The notes under the pieces are model-generated. The model made no database searches. It was not told the origin of the DNA and was given only the letters and a program-made list of their open reading frames with translations. A stretch of DNA of 64,000 nt. It comes from Marmoricola sp. Leaf446 (GTDB lineage: Bacteria; Actinomycetota; Actinomycetes; Propionibacteriales; Nocardioidaceae). The stretch spans positions 180,241 to 244,240 of the forward strand of contig NZ_LMRF01000003.1 of NCBI RefSeq assembly GCF_001424755.1, in the 5' to 3' direction. The translations under genes and the position numbers were made by a program. Positions 55,624 to 63,784 of the stretch are shown piece by piece. The first letter of the stretch is position 1; every line of letters starts with the position of its first letter.

Positions 55624-56517
55624 TCAGCGGCCCGGGCGCCCGCGCGCCACCCGGTCGGCGACCAGCGCCGCGAACGCCTCGGCGTTGCCGGGGAGCACGT
55701 CGAGGTAGAGGCCGGGCTCGGTCACCTCGAGCTCGCTCACCGCGAGCCGACCGTCGGCCAGGCGCATCTGGTCGACCCGGGCGTAGTCGAGCGGGCGGCC
55801 GAGGAGCTCCCCCGCCGCCGCGACCGTACGACGCGCCAGGTCGGCCGCCTCCTCGGTCACCGGGACGGCGACCGTGCGGCCGCCGTACTGCTCGTGCACC
55901 CGGATCTCGTCCGCCGCCGGCACCTTGCGGGCCTGGGAGACCACCTCGCCGTCCAGCACGAACACCGAGGTCTCGCCCTCGGTGCGGACCGAGGCGACGA
56001 GCGGCTGCACCACCCACGGCCCGGGGCCCAGGCCGGACTCGTCGGTGCCCGAGGGGTCGTCGGTGCCGTCGAAGACCACGACGCCCCGGCCGCCCGCGCC
56101 CACCCGCGGCTTCACCACGGCCGACGGCTCCTCGCCGGGCGAGACCTCGGCGATGGCGCAGGGCAGGTCGGGCTCGTCCTCGACCAGCACCGTGGGGACG
56201 ACGGACACGTGCTCGGCGAGCTGGGCGAGGTAGGCCTTGTCGGTGTTCCAGGCGAAGGTCCCCGCGGAGTTCAGCACCCACGGCAGCGAGGCGGTCCAGG
56301 CCAGGAACTCCTCGCGGCGCTGCTCGTAGTCCCAGGTGGCGCGGACCGCGACCAGGCCCTGCGTCCAGTCCACGGCCGGGTCGTCCCAGACCACCCAGCG
56401 CGGCTCGAGGCCGTGCGCGCGCAGCGCCGTGGGCAGGTGGTCGGTGCCGGCCTGCTCCTCGCCGTCGGGCAGGCGGGCGCAGGTGGCGAGCAGGACGGTC
56501 GGCTTGGAGGTGGCCAC
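55624..56517 (-). CDS. ATP-grasp domain protein
   Basis: 297 residues from the GTG at 56517. Core features: VLLATCARLPDGEEQAG at the N-terminus, a lid/ATP region SAVVKPRVGAGGRGVVVFDG, then PWVVQPLVASVRTEGETSVFVLDGEVVSQARKVP and the metal site LADGRLAVSELEVTEPGLYLDVLPG (ExE/D..N-like). Similar proteins occur in actinobacteria as RimK/DcsG-like ligases; they join a carboxylate to an amine or thiol via acyl phosphate. The substrate is unknown. It follows OsmC by 10 bp in the thrC operon. Confidence 0.82.
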   Translation of the reverse strand: MATSKPTVLLATCARLPDGEEQAGTDHLPTALRAHGLEPRWVVWDDPAVDWTQGLVAVRATWDYEQRREEFLAWTASLPWVLNSAGTFAWNTDKAYLAQLAEHVSVVPTVLVEDEPDLPCAIAEVSPGEEPSAVVKPRVGAGGRGVVVFDGTDDPSGTDESGLGPGPWVVQPLVASVRTEGETSVFVLDGEVVSQARKVPAADEIRVHEQYGGRTVAVPVTEEAADLARRTVAAAGELLGRPLDYARVDQMRLADGRLAVSELEVTEPGLYLDVLPGNAEAFAALVADRVARGRPGR

Positions 56518-56527
56518 GTCCCGCACC

Positions 56528-57001
56528 CTAGGCGCTGGGGCCGCTCCGGGTCGTGGGCTCGTGGCGCACGGGGAAGGCCACCGAGGAGGCGATGAAGCAC
56601 GCCGCGGACGCCTCGGCGTGGAGCGAGGCGGCCAGGTCGACCTGGGCGGGGTCGGCGACGGTGACCACCGGGTGCAGCACCACCTCGGTGAAGCGACCGC
56701 CGATCCCCTGCTGCTCCATCGTGCCGGTCGCGGCGTCCTCGTAGCCGGTGACCACGACACCGTGGGTGACCGCCACGTGGAGGTAGGACAGCAGGTGGCA
56801 CTGTGCGAGCGCCGCCAGCAGCAGCTCCTCGGGGTTCCACCGCGACGGGTCGCCTCGGAACGGCCGGTCGGCCGAGCCGAGCAGCTCGGGCTTGCCCTCG
56901 GCCCGCAGCGCCACGTCGCGGGCGTAGTCGCGGTAGCCGCTCGTGCCCGTCCCGCGGTCGCCGGTCCAGGTCACCCCGAGCCGGTAGTGGTGGGTCGCCA
57001 C
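56528..57001 (-). CDS. OsmC-family protein
   Basis: 157 residues from a GTG at 57001. The two conserved cysteines of Ohr/OsmC peroxidases are present: AALAQCHLLSYLHVA and AEASAACFIASSVAFPV. The catalytic Arg is likely in SRWNPEELLLA or nearby. Members reduce organic hydroperoxides or act as related thiol enzymes. It starts 7 bp after the PPOX gene in the same operon. Confidence 0.9.
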   Translation of the reverse strand: MATHHYRLGVTWTGDRGTGTSGYRDYARDVALRAEGKPELLGSADRPFRGDPSRWNPEELLLAALAQCHLLSYLHVAVTHGVVVTGYEDAATGTMEQQGIGGRFTEVVLHPVVTVADPAQVDLAASLHAEASAACFIASSVAFPVRHEPTTRSGPSA

Positions 57002-57008
57002 GCCGGCC

Positions 57009-57476
57009 TCAGTCGTCGGCGTGCTCGGGCGGGAAGCCGCCGGTCGCGATCGGGCCCCACCGGTCGACGGTCACCCGGATCAGCGACTTGCCCTGCTTCT
57101 CCATGGCGTCGCGGTACTCGTCCCAGTCCGGGTGCTCCCCGGAGATGCTGCGGAAGTAGTCGACGAGCGGCTCGCGCGCCTCGGGCATGTCGATGACCTC
57201 GGCGGTGCCGTCGAGCTGCACCCAGGGACCGTCCCAGTCGTCGCCCTGGATCATGACCGTCGTGCGCGGGTCGCGGCGCAGGTTGGCGACCTTGGCCCGC
57301 CGGGGGTACGTCGAGACCACGACCCGCCCGTCCTCGTCGACCCCGCAGGTGACCGGCGAGAGCTGGGGGCTGCCGTCCTTGCGGGTGGTGACGAGCACGG
57401 CCCGGTGCCGCGGCCGGACGAAGTCGAGCAGCTCGTCGCGGCCGACGCGGTCGTTGGTGGCGATCTTGCGGGGCAC
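57009..57476 (-). CDS. PPOX-class (split-barrel) flavin- or F420-dependent oxidoreductase
   Basis: 155 residues from a GTG at 57476. The split-barrel fold includes DFVRPRHRAVLVTTRKDGSPQLSPVTCGVDEDGRVVVSTYPRRAKVANLRRDPRTTVMIQGDD, the pattern of Rv1155-like F420-binding proteins, and a GKSLIRVTVDRWGPI strand near the end. It probably reduces a substrate with F420H2 or FMN; the substrate is unknown. It starts 5 bp after the MoaD-like gene. Confidence 0.87.
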   Translation of the reverse strand: MPRKIATNDRVGRDELLDFVRPRHRAVLVTTRKDGSPQLSPVTCGVDEDGRVVVSTYPRRAKVANLRRDPRTTVMIQGDDWDGPWVQLDGTAEVIDMPEAREPLVDYFRSISGEHPDWDEYRDAMEKQGKSLIRVTVDRWGPIATGGFPPEHADD

Positions 57477-57481
57477 GGGCC

Positions 57482-57757
57482 TCAGCCGCCCGCGACGGCG
57501 GGGATGATGCTGATCTGGGTGCCGTCGGGGGTGGGGGTGCCGAGCCCGTCGAGGAACCGCACGTCGTCGTTGCCGACGTAGACGTTGACGAAGCGCCGCA
57601 GCGAGCCGGTGTCGTCCAGGATGCGCGCCCGGATGCCGCTGTGGTGGGCCTCGAGGTCGTCGAGCACCTCGGCCAGGGTGGCGCCGCCGGCGTCCACCTC
57701 GGAGCTGCCGTCGGTGTAGGTGCGCAGGATGGTGGGGATGCGGACGCTGACGCTCAT
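57482..57757 (-). CDS. MoaD/ThiS-family sulfur-carrier protein
   Basis: 91 residues from the ATG at 57757 (GGAG 6 nt upstream). The ubiquitin-like beta-grasp fold is seen in SVSVRIPTILRTYTDGSSEVDAGGATLAEVLDDLEAH, RRFVNVYVGNDDVRFLDG and the terminal GTQISIIPAVAGG. The C-terminal Gly-Gly is the site of adenylation and thiocarboxylate formation. It resembles CysO of mycobacteria, the sulfur donor for cysteine synthesis by CysM; no cysM or Mec+ peptidase is adjacent. It lies 49 bp after thrC, an order found in other actinobacteria. Confidence 0.88.
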   Translation of the reverse strand: MSVSVRIPTILRTYTDGSSEVDAGGATLAEVLDDLEAHHSGIRARILDDTGSLRRFVNVYVGNDDVRFLDGLGTPTPDGTQISIIPAVAGG

Positions 57758-57806
57758 GGATGGCTCCTCGCGGCGGTTCGGCGGGTGGGACGTGCGGTCA
57801 GGGGGC

Positions 57807-59126
57807 TCAGACGACGCCGGAGCCGGTGAAGGCGGCGTACGACGGCTCGATGGTCGCCGCGGCACCGACCCGGTCGGACACCGCGTCGAGGGTCTTCAGG
57901 CCCATGCCGGTGTTGATCACCACCGTGTCGAGGGTGGTGTCGAGCTGCCCGGTCTCCACCAGCTTGCGCAGCACCGCGACGGTGGTGCCGCCCGCGGTCT
58001 CGGTGAAGATGCCCTCGTTGCGGGCCAGCAGCAGGATGCCCTCGCGGACCTCCTCGTCGGTGACGTCCTCGACGGCGCCGCCGGTCTGGCGGCAGATGTC
58101 GAGCACGTAGATGCCGTCGGCGGGGTTGCCGATGGCCAGGCTCTTGGCGATCGTGTCGGGCTTGACCGGGCGGATGGCGTCGACGCCGGCCTTGTAGGCG
58201 ACCGAGACCGGCGAGCACCCGGTGGCCTGGGCGCCGAAGACGCGGTAGGGCTTGTCCTCGACCAGGCCCAGGGTGATCAGCTCCTGGAAGGCCTTGTGCA
58301 CCTTGGTCAGCTGCGAGCCGGAGGCGACCGGGATCACGATCTGGTCGGGCAGCCGCCAGCCGAGCTGCTCGGCGATCTCGTAGCCCAGGGTCTTGGAGCC
58401 CTCGGCGTAGAACGGGCGGACGTTGACGTTGACGAACGCCCAGCCCTCCTCCTCGCCGGCGATCTCCGAGGCGAGCCGGTTGACGTCGTCGTAGTTGCCG
58501 TTCACGGCGACCAGCGAGTCGGTGTAGACGGCCGAGTTGACCTGCTTGGGCTTCTCGAGGTTGCTCGGGATGAACACCACGGTGCGGATGCCCGCGCGGG
58601 CACCGGCGGCGGCCACGGCGTTGGCCAGGTTGCCGGTCGAGGGGCAGGCGAAGACCTTGCTGTGGAACTCCACGGCAGCGCTCAGGGCGCAGGCCACGAC
58701 GCGGTCCTTGAAGGAGTTGGTCGGGTTGGTGGAGTCGTCCTTGACCCAGAGGTTGTCGATGCCGAGCGCGGCGCCGAGGTTGTGGGCCTTGAGCAGCCGG
58801 GTGAAGCCGGGCTCCATGTTGGGGCTCTGCTCGATGTCGTCGGGCACCGGGAGCAGCGCCTTGTAGCGCCAGATGTTGCGGGGGCCGGCCTCGATCTGCT
58901 CACGGGTCACCTGGGGGAAGGCGTAGGCGATCTCGAGCGGGCCGAAGCACTCCGGACACGCGTAGTGCGGGCCCAGGGCGATCTCGTGGCCGCACTCGCG
59001 ACAGGCCAGGCCCGTGGCGTTGCCGAAGGCGCCCTCGCGCAGGTCGCTGCTCGTGGCGACGTCGTCGCCCGCCGGGCTGGACGCGTCGGGCTCGGACTGG
59101 GCGCCGTGCTGGGTGGCGATGCTCAA
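57807..59126 (-). CDS. thrC: threonine synthase
   Basis: 439 residues from the TTG at 59126, chosen because AAGGAGG ends 5 nt upstream. The N-terminal extension includes a zinc-ribbon-like motif (CRECGHEIALGPHYACPECFGPLE). The PLP lysine is in DDSTNPTNSFKDRVVACAL, and the phosphate loop is in CPSTGNLANAVAAAGARAG. It converts O-phosphohomoserine to threonine. It is the zinc-ribbon type common in actinobacteria. The leader (59139-59274) is a SAM-I riboswitch by sequence, ending right at the ribosome site. Confidence 0.96.
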   Translation of the reverse strand: MSIATQHGAQSEPDASSPAGDDVATSSDLREGAFGNATGLACRECGHEIALGPHYACPECFGPLEIAYAFPQVTREQIEAGPRNIWRYKALLPVPDDIEQSPNMEPGFTRLLKAHNLGAALGIDNLWVKDDSTNPTNSFKDRVVACALSAAVEFHSKVFACPSTGNLANAVAAAGARAGIRTVVFIPSNLEKPKQVNSAVYTDSLVAVNGNYDDVNRLASEIAGEEEGWAFVNVNVRPFYAEGSKTLGYEIAEQLGWRLPDQIVIPVASGSQLTKVHKAFQELITLGLVEDKPYRVFGAQATGCSPVSVAYKAGVDAIRPVKPDTIAKSLAIGNPADGIYVLDICRQTGGAVEDVTDEEVREGILLLARNEGIFTETAGGTTVAVLRKLVETGQLDTTLDTVVINTGMGLKTLDAVSDRVGAAATIEPSYAAFTGSGVV

Positions 59127-59138
59127 GGAGGCCTCCTT

Positions 59139-59274
59139 CTCATCTTCCCCGGGCCGACTCTCGGCGCGGGACGGATGTAGCACCACTTCCGCACCAGTCC
59201 GGACGGGATCCGGGAGGTCGTGCGGCGGTTGCCGGGGCTTCAGCGGGCCGTGTCCCTCTGCCCCTCTCGATGAG
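59139..59274 (-). ncRNA. SAM-I (S-box) riboswitch in the thrC leader
   Basis: On the minus strand P1 is CTCATC (59274-59269) with GATGAG (59144-59139). In between are the conserved elements GAGAGGGGCAGAGGGA, CGGCCCGCTGAAGCCCCGGCAACC and GTGGTGCTACATCC, in the order and spacing of the SAM-I core, and GGGGAAGATGAG closes P1. The ribosome site AAGGAGG of thrC (59138-59132) starts directly after P1, so ligand binding could control access to it. The call rests on recognised core sequence, not on a covariance search. Confidence 0.88.
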
Positions 59275-59283
59275 CTGTGCGTC

Positions 59284-59289
59284 AGCCTA
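59284..59289 (-). promoter_or_regulatory. -10 box TAGGCT upstream of the thrC leader
   Basis: TAGGCT on the minus strand ends 10 nt before the 5' strand of riboswitch P1 (59274), giving a start of transcription near 59277. No clear -35 is seen. Confidence 0.4.
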
Positions 59290-59315
59290 GGAGGCGGGTC
59301 CCCCCGCCCCCACAT

Positions 59316-59336
59316 CCGTCCCGACATGTGGGACGG
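59316..59336. terminator. hairpin between otsB and the thrC leader
   Basis: CCGTCCC (59316-59322) pairs with GGGACGG (59330-59336) around a 7-nt loop. An alternative GGGACG/CGTCCC pair overlaps at 59330-59343. It lies upstream of the thrC promoter; it could insulate that promoter from transcription leaving otsB only if read from the right, so its role is uncertain. Confidence 0.4.
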
Positions 59337-59374
59337 GCGTCCCATTCAATGAGACGTCCGGTGGCCCGGAGACC

Positions 59375-60220
59375 TCAGACGCGGCCGGAGCGGACGTCCT
59401 CGGTCAGCTGGCGGAGCAGGTCGAGCACCCCGGCCGGACCGTCCACGACGACGTCGGCGAGGTCGGCCAGCGGGTTGTCCTCGGTCGACGCCGAGCACAC
59501 CAGCAGCCCGGGCAGGCCCTGGCCGCGCAGCTCCTCGACGGCCTTGAACGCCTCCACGTCGCCGAGGTCGTCGCCGCCGAAGACGACGGCCCGCGCCTGG
59601 AGCTGCTCGACGAGACGGCGTACGGCGGCACCCTTGTGCATCCCGTGGGCCCGCACCTCCACCACCTGCTTGCCGGGCTCGACGTCGAGGTCGTGGGCCC
59701 GGGCGGCGTCGGTGAGGAGCGGCAGCAGCCGGTCGTACGCCGCCTCCGGGTCGTCGAGCCGCCGGGTGTGCACGGCGACGGCGAGCCCCTTCTCCTCGAT
59801 CCACGCCTCCCCCGCGTCGGCCCGCCGCAGCAGTCGCGGCAGCTCGCTGGTGAAGGTGGCCAGGCCGCGGGGCGGGGCGGGCGAGATGACGCGGCGCTCG
59901 ACCGAGGTCCAGCGCTCGTTGCCGTACTGCCCGAGCACGAACAGCTCGCGCCCGTGCTCCCCGATCTCGTTGCCGACCTCCTCCAGGCCGCCCAGCGCCA
60001 GCGCCTGCCGCGCGGGGCGTCCCGTCACGACGGCGACGGCGCGCACCTGCTCGGCGAGGGCGACCAGCACCTCGGGGGCGTCGGGGTGGATGTGGGCGCT
60101 CTCGGGGTCGTCGACGATCGGCGCCAGGGTGCCGTCGAAGTCGAGGCCGACGACCAGGTCGTCGGCCGCGCGCACCACCGCGGCGTAGTGCCGCTCACCG
60201 TCGACCGACGTGAACTCCAT
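59375..60220 (-). CDS. otsB: trehalose-6-phosphate phosphatase
   Basis: 281 residues from the ATG at 60220. HAD motif I is VVGLDFDGTLAPIVDDPE, motif II is VAVVTGRPARQALALG, motif III lysine lies in KQVVEVRAHGMHKGAAVRRL, and motif IV is VVFGGDDLGDVEAFKAVEEL. It dephosphorylates trehalose 6-phosphate made by OtsA (62309-63766). Length fits OtsB. It is transcribed away from otsA, downstream of the LytR_C gene (48 bp). Confidence 0.94.
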   Translation of the reverse strand: MEFTSVDGERHYAAVVRAADDLVVGLDFDGTLAPIVDDPESAHIHPDAPEVLVALAEQVRAVAVVTGRPARQALALGGLEEVGNEIGEHGRELFVLGQYGNERWTSVERRVISPAPPRGLATFTSELPRLLRRADAGEAWIEEKGLAVAVHTRRLDDPEAAYDRLLPLLTDAARAHDLDVEPGKQVVEVRAHGMHKGAAVRRLVEQLQARAVVFGGDDLGDVEAFKAVEELRGQGLPGLLVCSASTEDNPLADLADVVVDGPAGVLDLLRQLTEDVRSGRV

Positions 60221-60267
60221 GGGTCCATGGTCCCAGCCCGCCGCCGCGGCGGCCACCGGGCCCGGGG

Positions 60268-60816
60268 TCAGGAGTAGTCGTCGGTGAGGATCACGGTGAG
60301 CCGGTCGAACTGCATCGGCTCCTCGGCCGGCTTGAGCGCCTTGACCCCGAGGTCGCGACCGAGGGCCTTCCCGGCCTCCTTCAGGCGCGGCGGGAAGTAG
60401 ACGGTGGTGCCGTCGACCGTGCCGTACCAGTTGTCGGATCCGACGACGTTCCAGCCGGCGGCCTTGGCGCGACCCGCCACGGTGCCGGCGAGACCGGTCG
60501 TGCGGGTGTTGTTGTAGACCACGACGTAGGTGTCGGCGCGCTCGACCGGCTGCACCTTCTTGGTGGGCCGGGCCGACGGCGTCGCCGACGGGGTGGGCGT
60601 GGCCGACGCGGTCGGGCTGGGCTCCGTCACGGCGGGGGTGACCTGCTCGGGACGGCCCGCCTCGTCGGGGTCGTTGGCCAGGAACACCAGGCCGGCCATG
60701 GCGACCGCGGAGATGCTCAGCGCCAGCAGCCGCGTGGAGAGCACGACGCCGCGCTCGTCGCGGGCGCGGAGCGAGAGCGGGTTCAGGGGTCGCAGCGGGG
60801 AGGGGGGCACGCTCAC
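60268..60816 (-). CDS. LytR C-terminal domain protein
   Basis: 182 residues from the GTG at 60816, overlapping the DUF3263 stop as GTGA. A short cytoplasmic N-terminus with a basic stretch precedes one membrane helix (RLLALSISAVAMAGLVFLA), then a Pro/Thr/Ser-rich linker and a ~95-residue LytR_C domain (TYVVVYNNTRTTGLAGTVAGRAKAAGWNVVGSDNWYG, TVYFPPRLKEAGKALGRDLG). The domain is extracytoplasmic. LytR_C proteins are associated with envelope polymers; the precise role is unknown. Confidence 0.88.
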   Translation of the reverse strand: MSVPPSPLRPLNPLSLRARDERGVVLSTRLLALSISAVAMAGLVFLANDPDEAGRPEQVTPAVTEPSPTASATPTPSATPSARPTKKVQPVERADTYVVVYNNTRTTGLAGTVAGRAKAAGWNVVGSDNWYGTVDGTTVYFPPRLKEAGKALGRDLGVKALKPAEEPMQFDRLTVILTDDYS

Positions 60817-61124
60817 TCCGGGATCTCGAAGCCGAGGCGGCGCGCGGAGCGCTGCCGCTGGCGGGTGGCCCGCAACCGGCGGAGGCGGCGGACGAGCAGG
60901 GGGTCGTGGGCCAGGGCCTCGGGACGGTCGATGAGGGCGTTGAGCACCTGGTAGTAGCGCGTCGAGGACATGTCGAACTTCTCGCGCACCGCCTGCTCCT
61001 TGGCGCCGGCGAACTTCCACCACTGCCGCTCGAAGTCGAGCATCGCGGCGTCGCGCTCGCTGATGCCGGCGGCGACCTCGTCGGCGCGGGCCTCGGGGCT
61101 GCTGTGCGCGTGGCTGGCGACCAT
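60813..61124 (-). CDS. DUF3263 protein
   Basis: 103 residues from the ATG at 61124. The DUF3263 signature is GISERDAAMLDFERQWWKFAGAKEQAVREKFDMSSTRYYQVLNALIDRPEALAHDPLLVRRLRRLR, a small helical protein with a helix-turn-helix-like region. This family is always next to a LytR_C protein in actinobacteria, as here. A DNA-binding role is suggested by the fold only. Confidence 0.92.
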   Translation of the reverse strand: MVASHAHSSPEARADEVAAGISERDAAMLDFERQWWKFAGAKEQAVREKFDMSSTRYYQVLNALIDRPEALAHDPLLVRRLRRLRATRQRQRSARRLGFEIPE

Positions 61125-61239
61125 CGTGGATCTCTCCTCGGTCGGGCCCGGACGGGAGGGGACGGGCACTGCGGGTACGGCGGCTGGCCCGCCCAGCATA
61201 GGCGAGGAATCACAGCCGTGTCATTCGACCCGCGGTGGC

Positions 61240-61245
61240 TACGGT
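61240..61245 (+). promoter_or_regulatory. -10 box TACGGT before the Gfo/Idh gene
   Basis: TACGGT ends 6 nt before the ATG at 61252, with no Shine-Dalgarno in between. Confidence 0.4.
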
Positions 61246-61251
61246 GCAGCC

Positions 61252-62265
61252 ATGGACTCCACCTCGACGACCATCGGCTGGGGCGTGCTCGCCCCGGGGC
61301 GGATCGCCCACAACTTCGTGCGCGACCTCACCCAGGTCCCGGACGCGCGCCTGGTGGCCAGCGGCTCCCGGTCCCTGGAGCGGGCCGAGGCGTTCGCCTC
61401 CCAGCACGGCGGCCGCGCCCACGGCAGCTACGCCGACCTGGTCGCCGACCCCGAGGTCGACGTCGTCTACGTCGCCTCCCCGCACGCGCTCCACGAGGAG
61501 CACACGATGCTCGCGCTCGACGCCGGGAAGGCCGTGCTGTGCGAGAAGCCGATGACGCTCGACGCCGCCGCCACCCAGCGGCTCGTCGACGCCGCCGCGG
61601 AGCGCGGGCTGTTCCTGATGGAGGCGATGTGGATGGCCTGCAACCCGGTGGTCCGTCGGATCACCTCGCTGCTGGGCACCCCCGACGCCCCGGGCGAGCA
61701 CGGCGTCGCGCGTCAGGTGCACGCCGACCTCGGCTTCGTCGTCGACCGCGACCCCTCCGACCGGCTGCTCGACCCCACGCTGGGCGGCGGGGCGCTGCTC
61801 GACATGGGGATCTACCCGCTCACCTTCGCCCACCTGGTGCTCGGGGAGCCCGAGCAGCTGGTCGGCGTGGCCGCCCTGTCCGACCAGGGCATCGACCTCG
61901 ACGTCGCGGTCGCCGGGCGCTACGCCGGCGGCGCGACGGCGGCGCTCACCGCCTCGATGACCTCGAACTCCCCGCGCACCGCCTCGGTCGCCACGACCAC
62001 CGGTCGCTTCGACCTCGAGCACGACTTCCACTCCCCCACGCGGGTGCTGTGGACGGCGTACGACGGGAAGGCCGGGACGTCGACCTGGCTCGAGGGCGAG
62101 GAGCCGGTGATCGGGCGCGGCTACGGCAACGAGGTGGTCGAGGTCCACCGCTGCCTGCGGGCCGGGGCGCTGACCAGCGAGCTCGCCCCGCCCGAGCGGA
62201 CGGTCTCGCTCGCGCGCCAGATGGACGACCTGCTGGCCCAGGTCGGGGTCTCCTACGGCGGCTGA
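61252..62265 (+). CDS. Gfo/Idh/MocA-family oxidoreductase
   Basis: 337 residues. The N-terminal NAD(P) fold starts IGWGVLAPGRIAHNFVRDL (GxxxPGRIA) and has VVYVASPHALHEEHTMLAL and AVLCEKPMTLDAAATQRL with the EKP motif. The C-terminal domain includes GGGALLDMGIYPLTFAHLVLG (catalytic GGGALxDxGxY). It is likely a sugar or dihydrodiol dehydrogenase; substrate unknown. It lies between the trehalose genes but diverges from the DUF3263 gene. Confidence 0.9.
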   Translation: MDSTSTTIGWGVLAPGRIAHNFVRDLTQVPDARLVASGSRSLERAEAFASQHGGRAHGSYADLVADPEVDVVYVASPHALHEEHTMLALDAGKAVLCEKPMTLDAAATQRLVDAAAERGLFLMEAMWMACNPVVRRITSLLGTPDAPGEHGVARQVHADLGFVVDRDPSDRLLDPTLGGGALLDMGIYPLTFAHLVLGEPEQLVGVAALSDQGIDLDVAVAGRYAGGATAALTASMTSNSPRTASVATTTGRFDLEHDFHSPTRVLWTAYDGKAGTSTWLEGEEPVIGRGYGNEVVEVHRCLRAGALTSELAPPERTVSLARQMDDLLAQVGVSYGG

Positions 62266-62295
62266 CGAGGCCTGACCGGGCCCGCTCCCCGCGGG

Positions 62296-62301
62296 TACTG
62301 T
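62296..62301 (+). promoter_or_regulatory. -10 box TACTGT before otsA
   Basis: TACTGT ends 7 nt before the GTG at 62309 with no ribosome site in between; a leaderless mRNA is likely. Confidence 0.42.
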
Positions 62302-62308
62302 CACCGGC

Positions 62309-63766
62309 GTGAGCGACCCCAGCGACACCTCGACGACCGTGGCCGCCGACCTGCTCGTGGTGGCCAACCGGCTCCCCGTGGACCGCGTCGTCCACGACGA
62401 CGGCAGCACCGAGTGGCGCGCCTCGCCGGGCGGGCTGGTCTCGGCACTGGCCCCGGTGATGCGCAAGAACGAGGGCGCCTGGATCGGCTGGCCCGGCGAC
62501 ACGGGCACCGAGGTCGAGCCCTTCGAGAACGACGGCATCGCCCTGGTCCCGGTCGCGCTGTCGGACGCCGAGTACGCCGAGTTCTACGAGGGCTTCTCCA
62601 ACGACACCCTCTGGCCGCTCTACCACGACCTCGTGGCCAAGCCGTCCTTCCGACGTGAGTGGTGGGACTCCTACGTCACGGTCAACCAGCGCTTCGCCGA
62701 CGCCGCGGCGGCCAACGCCGCGGAGGGCGCGACCGTGTGGGTGCAGGACTACCAGCTCCAGCTGGTGCCGCAGATGCTCCGCGAGCTGCGACCCGACCTG
62801 CGCATCGGCTTCTACCTCCACATCCCCTTCCCCCCGGCGGAGCTCTTCTCCCAGCTGCCGTGGCGGCGCCAGGTGCTCGAGGGCCTGCTCGGCGCCGACC
62901 TGGTCGGCTTCCAGCTGGCCGGTGCCGCCCAGAACTTCGTGCGCCTCGTGCGTCAGCGGGTCGGCCACAAGACCCACCGCGACACCGTCTACCTGCCCGA
63001 CGGCCGGGTGGTCCGGGCGCGCGCCTTCCCGATCTCGATCGACACCGAGGGCTTCGAGGAGCTCGCCCGCTCCGAGCCGGTCGAGACCCGGGCCGCGGAG
63101 ATCCGCAGCGAGCTGGGCGACCCGTCGACGGTGTTCCTCGGCATCGACCGGCTCGACTACACCAAGGGCATCTACGCCCGGCTGCGCGCCTTCAGCGAGC
63201 TGATCGCCGACGGCGAGCTCGACGTCGAGGACGCCGTGTTCGTGCAGGTCGCCACCCCCTCGCGCGAGCGGGTCGACCAGTACCGCAAGCTCCGCGACGA
63301 CATCGACCGCCTGGTCGGCCGCATCAACGGCGACCTCGGCCGGATCGGCAAGCCCGCGATCTCCTACCACCACTCCTCCTTCCCGCGCGAGGAGATGGCC
63401 GCCCTCTACCGCGCCGCCGACGTCATGGTCGTGACGCCGTTCCGCGACGGCATGAACCTCGTCGCCAAGGAGTACGTCGCCTGCCGCTACGAGGACGACG
63501 GGGCGTTGGTGCTCTCGGAGTTCGCCGGGGCCGCCGACGAGCTGCGCCAGGCCTACCTGGTCAACCCCTACGACATCAACGGCATGAAGGCCACGATGAT
63601 GCAGGCGCACCGCGCCGAGCCCAGGGAGCGCGCCAAGCGGATGCGCGCCATGCGCAAGACCGTGACCGAGCACGACGTGGCCCGCTGGGCCTCGACGTTC
63701 CTGGACTCCCTCGCCGTCGACCGCGACGCCCACGACAAGCAGACCCGCCCGCCCCACGGCTCCTAG
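62309..63766 (+). CDS. otsA: trehalose-6-phosphate synthase (GT20)
   Basis: 485 residues from a GTG. GT20 motifs: LLVVANRLPVDR and ASPGGLVSALAPVM at the N-terminus, VWVQDYQLQLVPQMLREL, FYLHIPFPPAELFSQLPWR, FLGIDRLDYTKGIYARLRAF (phosphate/UDP site), and MVVTPFRDGMNLVAKEYVAC with LVLSEFAGAADEL at the nucleotide-sugar site. It makes trehalose 6-phosphate from NDP-glucose and glucose 6-phosphate. It pairs functionally with otsB at 59375-60220. Confidence 0.96.
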   Translation: MSDPSDTSTTVAADLLVVANRLPVDRVVHDDGSTEWRASPGGLVSALAPVMRKNEGAWIGWPGDTGTEVEPFENDGIALVPVALSDAEYAEFYEGFSNDTLWPLYHDLVAKPSFRREWWDSYVTVNQRFADAAAANAAEGATVWVQDYQLQLVPQMLRELRPDLRIGFYLHIPFPPAELFSQLPWRRQVLEGLLGADLVGFQLAGAAQNFVRLVRQRVGHKTHRDTVYLPDGRVVRARAFPISIDTEGFEELARSEPVETRAAEIRSELGDPSTVFLGIDRLDYTKGIYARLRAFSELIADGELDVEDAVFVQVATPSRERVDQYRKLRDDIDRLVGRINGDLGRIGKPAISYHHSSFPREEMAALYRAADVMVVTPFRDGMNLVAKEYVACRYEDDGALVLSEFAGAADELRQAYLVNPYDINGMKATMMQAHRAEPRERAKRMRAMRKTVTEHDVARWASTFLDSLAVDRDAHDKQTRPPHGS

Positions 63767-63784
63767 GTCCGCCGCCGGGGCGAC

